This document shows, piece by piece, positions 58,900 through 64,000 of a DNA stretch of 64,000 bases. The number at the start of each line of letters is the position of its first letter. Within the stretch, counting starts at the first letter, position 1. The notes under the pieces are model-generated. The model ran no database searches and was not told where the DNA came from. It saw nothing but the letters and a program-made list of their open reading frames with translations. Both the position numbers and the translations under genes were made by a program. The DNA comes from Mixophyes australis (Eukaryota > Chordata > Amphibia > Anura > Limnodynastidae), in assembly GCA_036250195.1 (NCBI GenBank), contig JAVHZZ010000006.1, positions 71,910,869-71,974,868 of the forward strand, given 5' to 3'.

Positions 58900-59285
58900 C
58901 ATTATTTTATGTTTAATGAGGTACACCACCATATAAAAGGACTTATAAATTGTAATACGAGATATGTGATACACATTCTCATGTGTAGTTCTAATTTGCT
59001 ATATGTGGGAAGAACAATCAGGCCCCTTAAAACTAGATTTCTTGAACATCGCTGCAATATTGTTAATAAAGTACAGTCACATAGTGTTCTACATCACTTC
59101 ACAAAGTTCATCATGCAGACCCTAGGTGTCTAGAATTGGTAGTAATTGAACACGTTAACTTGACAAATCATGGAGGCAATCGTTTTATGAGACTATGCCA
59201 TCAAGAGGTCTTCTGGATCAATTCTTTGAACACATTAAACCAGTCTCGTTTAGATGAAAATCTAGAATTAAATAGTGTAATGTAA
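58900..59285 (+). pseudogene. Penelope-like GIY-YIG endonuclease fragment
   Basis: The first frame gives NCNTRYVIHILMCSSNLLYV then GRTIRPLKTRFLEH; YVGRT with the following R and EH are the family's active-site signatures (GIY-YIG nuclease cutting target DNA). After a one-base frameshift near 59115 the frame goes on: DPRCLELVVIEHVNLTNHGG, then EVFWINSLNTLNQSRLDENL, ending at the TAA 59283-59285. This is the normal C-terminus. The GIY half is degraded (YVI for the usual VVY), so activity is not expected. Confidence 0.88.
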
Positions 59286-60150
59286 GGGTACTAGATCCAC
59301 CGGTTGCCTTTTATTCTTTTACTGTTTTTTTGTTTTGTGTTTTTGCCGATGTCTGCAAGTCCTATAGACATTCTGCTGCTTACCTGATTGTTAAACCTAT
59401 AGGTGGCTCAAGGAGTTGAGAACCAAAAAGAAGATGCTTTGATATCACTTGATGTGCGAGTCTGGAGTTTATTTCCAGATGGAGTGAAATGTAGTTTATT
59501 GGTTTTGGCAATTGTGTTTTATGTGCTACTATACTTTTGTATATATTTTTTAAGACTTAATTTTTAAGTTCAATGGACATTTTACAATAAGCTAAGACGA
59601 TATGACTTGATATGAGTCTGAAGTTTGATTCCCAGATGGAATGAAATATAGCTTAGTGGTGTTGTTTTTTTTTTTTTTTTTGCTACATATAATAATAGTT
59701 TATATCTATTATCATTATTTTATATCTATTATATCTTAATTGTATTTATATGGATTTAGTGACCATTATAGAGATTCTTCCTCTTTTATATTTCATGCAT
59801 CTCCAAAAAAAATAATATATGAATTTGAAATAACCCCATCAATGATATAAGGACTTATCGTTTTGGATTGAAGCTGTGTCTCCCAAAAACCCTTGTTCTT
59901 TCTTAGATCTTCTTATTGTGATCAAGTTATTGTTTTGTTTTTTTCTTCCCCTTTTTTATATTACGTTACTTTCACACCAATGCAGAGCAACAAAAAAGGT
60001 TTTATATAAGTGTGTTTAATTTATACAAACATCATGAATGTGCTGGCTACAGCTGTTTCAATTAAACAATTAGCATAGACTATTTAAAGTTCCTGGAGAT
60101 GCATGCTCCCAATCTACTGCTGGAGCTGACACTTTGGGAGTCTTATTCCG

Positions 60151-60185
60151 TTGACGAAATCGCTGATTGGCGAAGAAACGCGTCA
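60151..60185 (+). ncRNA. Candidate decayed hammerhead-ribozyme-like motif
   Basis: TTGACGA is followed by a 4-bp stem (TCGC with GCGA, loop TGATTG), then GAAA (60175-60178) and GTC (60182-60184). This order resembles the hammerhead core CUGANGA, stem II, GAAA, cleavage triplet. Penelope-like elements are known to carry short-stem-III hammerheads. The first core base is T where C is required and stem I is not convincing, so it is at best inactive. Confidence 0.3.
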
Positions 60186-61061
60186 GTGCTGTTTTTAATC
60201 ATGTGTTATACTCCTGTTGAAAGCCATGGGTGTCGCATCAGTTGAGTTGCATCATTTTTCAAACATGTATTTATTTTTTCTTTGTTCTGATGAAAGAACC
60301 CTCAAACTGATTGGATTCTTTGCCCAGGATTTGCACTTGCCACTAAACACGCTGGTTACTGAACGTCCCAGGATTGAGACGTGACTATTACTGCCGGAGA
60401 ACTCACACTAACAGCTGCTATCCACCTGGGGGGGGAAGCAGTCGGCTCTTGCTGTTTAGAGTCGGTGAAAGCAGACGCACACCCTCCTTACTATTTTACA
60501 TGTGACCGTTATTGGTATGCCTTGTGGTCGCCTTTGCCATTAACACCGCACTTATAAAACGCCTTGCTGGAATTTATTTGGCTGGTGTCTATTGTGGGAT
60601 TTCTGTTCACTGGACTGGAGAAGCATAAACAGTTTTTGCACATATAATTGGACTGAACTAATATCGGAATTGAGACCACAATATTAAATATACCATCGGA
60701 TGCTAAACAGAAGCTTATTGACTGCAATTTGATACAGCCTTTAATTTCAGTTACATCTGATCCCACAGGAGGTTATTTATGTGTTGTCCCAACTAATGGT
60801 AAAGTTTATGATCTCTAGTGAGCACTATTTAGGAAACTGAATATCATTTTATAAATATTTTATATTTTAAGGTTAAAACAATAAATTTACTAATGTTATT
60901 GTATTTATCTGTGCTGTTTTCAGCGCTTACCTTTATTCACTGTTTGCTTGCTTTCCTTTTTTAGGGTGGACTTTTTTTGAGCAGCCTAATAATTTGAATC
61001 CGTTGTTTTAACATATTGGTTCTTATTAGATGCACAATAAAAATGTATTTTATTGGACATA

Positions 61062-61289
61062 TAGGAGCATATTCAATTGTCGTTGGGATCGCCGAAAATC
61101 ACGCGCTCAAAAAATATTACCGTTATTACAGTAATCCTGCGCGGGAAAACCGTTAATAAGGTAATTTATTCGCTGGATTTCAGCTCGCAGCTCAGGGAGC
61201 TGCGAGCTGAAATCCAGCGAGATATTACCGTAATAACAGTAATATTTTTTGAGCGCGGGGATATTCAACAATTGAATATACCCCCTAGT
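61062..61289. mobile_element. Foldback MITE, TTCAATTG group (copy b)
   Basis: Ends GCATATTCAATTG and CAATTGAATATACCCCC. The inner arms TTTCAGCTCGCAGCTC and GAGCTGCGAGCTGAAA are exact complements, and the AATATTACCGTTATTACAGT arm is mirrored with small changes. Same layout as 50938-51174, with more differences between arms. Confidence 0.88.
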
Positions 61290-62169
61290 ATGCCATTACG
61301 GAAGTGTATGTGTGTTGTTGTTTTTTTTATCCATTCAGAGCATTCACTGCCAGGATGCTGGGACTGTTTCATTTCCAGTGGCAGCAATCACATTTGCTCC
61401 AACAAAATTACTTGCAAAGATATCTACTTATTTTTATTATCAGTTGTGTTGCCTCTACTAGCGATATGGGCCTCTATGTACCCTTTCCTCCCCCTCTGCA
61501 GACTTCATGGACACTGCTTGTGGTTTGGAAAGAAAAAGGAGGATGCCAAAAAAAGTGGAGATCAAAGAGGAGCGGCGACACCCAGAACCACAGAAAAGGA
61601 AGGGGTGTGGGTAGGAGGATGGAAGAGGGGAGTGAGAGCGAATAAAGGAAGAGAGTGAGGGAAGGTTGCTTGATGGAAAGTGACAGGAAAGCTGAAAAGG
61701 ACACATGTCAGCAATATTTATAACCCCGGTCTTACACTGTGCTCACTATTATGAAGCATTATTTTATGTATCCATTTAAAATAGAAGGGTCCTAAAATTC
61801 TGAAACTGAAAGCTAGTACACTCGTGTTGCTTGTAGTTTTCTCTAATCATGAATACCACCCATTACTACTACTTGGGTGCCAAAGAGTAAAATTGTTGTG
61901 TATTCCCTTTTAGTCTTCAGAATTCAGTGCAGACATTTATCCTAATTCTACAGAAATTAGTGTTTTAAATGAAAAATTCCCTTTAGGAAAAATCAGGACT
62001 GTGCTGGGAGATCTGGGTACTGCGTTCTGCTTAGTGAGGGAAGGAAGACTCCATTTAGCACGAGGGGAAAAGGTGTGTTTTGGGGAGGATGAGGTGCACT
62101 AATTTGCTTTATTAGCAGGTGCAAGGGGGAAGGGACTGTGTTTTGCATTGTTAACAAATAATTGGATTG
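61290..62169. other. No recognised feature
   Basis: AT-rich, with a purine-rich patch at 61540-61690. Open frames here are not conserved. Confidence 0.45.
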
Positions 62170-62306
62170 GTTTCCTATTGCAACCAATCAGATTCTAGCT
62201 GTCATTTTGTAGAATGCACTAAATAAATGAAAGCTAGAATCTAATTGGCTGCTATAGGCAACATCTCCACTTTTTCAAACCCGCAGCTTAGCAAATAGAC
62301 CCCTTA
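62170..62306. mobile_element. Foldback MITE, GATTGGTTGCTATAGGCAAC family (copy 3, truncated)
   Basis: The right arm is complete (TTTTTCAAACCCGCAGCTTAG, then ATAGACCCC). The left arm retains only the inner CAACCAATCAGATTCTAGCT part, so the left terminus is lost. Confidence 0.85.
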
Positions 62307-62514
62307 AAGTCTGATCCAGAGATTCTGGACTGTGATCACACTGATCGAGTACCTCTAGTTGAGGAGTGTTCATGTGCCATTTTAGGCTATGGTTGAGGAA
62401 AACACCCCTAATTGCTTGAGACAATACCTTATTGAAGATTGTTGCTGACACTGAATATGATCAGTCGTGGTCAAGTGTTGAATTTTCCTCTAATGCTTTG
62501 TATGCCCAGGAATC

Positions 62515-63566
62515 TAAGCACGTCAATAACTAAATGTGAAGATGGAAGTTATTCATCAGGGAAAAGGAAACACTGCTAATGATTTCTACATACAACAGTT
62601 GTTGCTTTTTTGAATAGGATATGCAACAACAATAATACACAATAATCAACCTCCAACCCCCAGTCAGCATTCTCTGTTTTTATGTTAGACCCACCAAAAG
62701 GTAAAGTGGAACCAATTTACAAAGCCTTATTTAGAAATGTAAGTGACTGGAGAGGTCATAAGTTTTTACAGTACTCCACTCCCTAAATATGTATCTTGGA
62801 CACTGTGATTGTCTTGCACAGAAAGCTGTTAAAAGTAACAATGGTAGTGCTTCCAATGGGCTGTTACACAGTTGGGTGAGTTACTATCAGACTATACCGA
62901 AAGTCTTTATGTATAAATCTACTTTTTTGTGACTTCAACAGTTGAATCATATGGTAAAGCTTTATAGAAGGGGTAAGTGTGCCTTTAATACGCCATACTT
63001 GCTCACTCTCCCGGAGTATCCGGGAGACTCCTGAATTCCGGATAGGTCTCCCGGGAGAGTGGGGCATTCTGCTGCATCTGCCAACTTCCTAGTCAAGTGG
63101 GCAGGATTTGGAGACTCCATGACGTGATTCTCGGGGAATCGCATCATTTTGGCCCCACCCCGTGGTAAAATCACGCGTTTGTGTCATTGTGTTGCGCTCC
63201 TGGAGGCCAACATTGAAAGTTGGCAAGTATGTAATATGCATAAGCAATGTTATTGTTGTAAAGTCTCATAGCAGGCCGTAAATTTTAAGCATTTAACATT
63301 GGTTCTTAAAGCCTGTCGCAGGGAATACTTATACTCTTTTTAAGTGAAGGCAAATCACATGGTGTTGTCTACTCTTTTGACAGTCATTGGTTTTCAATGC
63401 CCTGGTATAGCAGGAACTGTATAATGGTGTAGTATGTAATACTGGGAAATATGTTATTTAACCTTCTAGAACTCTACATTAGTTTCCAGCTCACTACATG
63501 TATAATTAGTACACGATTCAGCAAACAAAACATCACTGAACTTGTGTTCAGCAGTGACTGTTACAT
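62515..63566 (+). repeat. 0.8-kb duplicated segment, copy B (MITE-filled site)
   Basis: Direct copy of 47905-48730, interrupted by the MITE at 62991-63231. Outside it, the two copies align with scattered substitutions and small indels. Confidence 0.88.
62991..63231. mobile_element. MITE, CATACTTGCCAAC family, complete
   Basis: A 241-bp element with inverted ends CCATACTTGC and GTTGGCAAGTATG, flanked by TAATA on both sides (62986-62990 and 63232-63236). The unoccupied sequence at 48380-48384 has TAATA once, which confirms insertion. It contains TCTCCCGGAGTATCCGGGAG. Related pieces are at 30920-31168 and 19798-20045. Confidence 0.92.
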
Positions 63567-64000
63567 CTCTGTGTACACTTCTGGTTTATGTGCTTGAGGC
63601 AAGTGTTTATCTACACAATGGTACTCAGTAGACAATAGTAATTCCTAATTGTAGGAAATAATTACTGGCAATTCAATCTGGTACTCTAAGTACACTAATT
63701 TTTGGAAAAACCAAATGCTTGGTCAAAACTGCCACAGGTAAGTAAACCTGTTTGTGTAGTAAAAAAGTAAACACACGTGTGTACATTGTATTATGCGTAA
63801 AAAGAGGTGTTAAAATAAAGGACCAATACATACTACTTAAACATTAATTCAATGTGTGTCTTGTAACAGTCATAAGTCTAGTGTAAACTTGCTATACCTT
63901 GAAACAACTTGATACAGTTAACGCTTCGTATTGACATTTTTTTATTTTTATTTCTAAAAATCTTTTGTCAGGAAGAAATATATTGATAGTTACCTCTTGT
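63567..64000. other. No recognised feature
   Basis: AT-rich intergenic sequence up to the window edge. Confidence 0.5.

Larger units (their letters stand above)
58880..60850 (+). mobile_element. Penelope-like retroelement, 3' part
   Basis: The end of the ORF with a GIY-YIG endonuclease (58909-59285) is followed by a long non-coding 3' region. That region includes GAAGAAACGCGTCAG (60172-60186), a word I associate with the terminal repeats of frog Penelope-like elements. Reverse transcriptase is missing, as expected for 5' truncation. The right end is not defined; the MITE at 61062 lies beyond. Confidence 0.72.

Noticed and set aside
61077..61658. Plus-strand open frame of 193 codons
   Set aside because: It starts in a foldback MITE and runs into unrelated purine-rich sequence.

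Overview
This window is vertebrate nuclear DNA, most likely from an anuran amphibian. The evidence is spliced exons of a conserved vertebrate gene, large introns, and a repeat set I associate with frogs: V-SINE-type tRNA-headed SINEs, DIRS-like and Ngaro-like tyrosine-recombinase retrotransposons, Penelope-like, L1 and chromovirus fragments, hAT elements and many foldback MITEs. Species assignment is inference. There are no bacterial features.

Region 1 to about 19.3 kb is the 5' part of aspscr1 (TUG, the UBX-domain tether of GLUT4 vesicles), on the minus strand. I resolved nine coding exons with GT/AG borders and consistent phases: exon 1 at 19158-19247, 2 at 18570-18625, 3 at 17223-17337, 4 at 15579-15682, 5 at 14929-14989, 6 at 13669-13742, 7 at 13067-13580, 8 at 12805-12944, 9 at 3742-3823. 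They give an uninterrupted 412-residue N-terminal part. The C-terminal UBX exons lie beyond the left edge. Intron 8 (9 kb) contains a nearly full-length DIRS retrotransposon (5841-11621) with inverted termini and an internal complementary region that matches both termini joined end to end. Intron 2 carries a 30-bp minisatellite.

Region 19.3 to 64 kb has no host coding exon that I recognise. It is intergenic and layered with mobile elements: a 300-bp foldback element (21.3 kb), a decayed Gypsy chromovirus (23.2-25.5 kb), L1 pieces in both orientations (25.6-28.7 kb), a non-autonomous hAT with perfect 8-bp target duplications and a 38-copy T-rich minisatellite inside it (31.64-33.89 kb), a decayed hAT transposase (38.0-39.8 kb), a Ngaro-like element with gag, reverse transcriptase and SGNH-hydrolase parts (40.5-44.8 kb), a possible second DIRS end (47.2-47.9 kb), nested MITE and hAT insertions (48.7-50.6 kb), a cluster of elements ending in TTCAATTG (45.1, 50.9, 51.2-53.0 and 61.1 kb), V-SINE tails duplicated in tandem (56.5-56.9 kb), and a Penelope-like GIY-YIG remnant with its 3' region (58.9-60.9 kb). 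Two related 0.8-kb segments (47.9 and 62.5 kb) form a natural empty-site/filled-site pair for one MITE.

The most useful observations are the exon-resolved aspscr1 with an altered residue at the known TUG cleavage site, the DIRS internal complementary region, two hAT-type elements that share a core but carry different termini and unrelated internal minisatellites, and the Ngaro-like element in which SGNH sequence directly follows the reverse transcriptase. I did not find a clear undescribed biological system. The rest is a well-preserved record of transposon activity.
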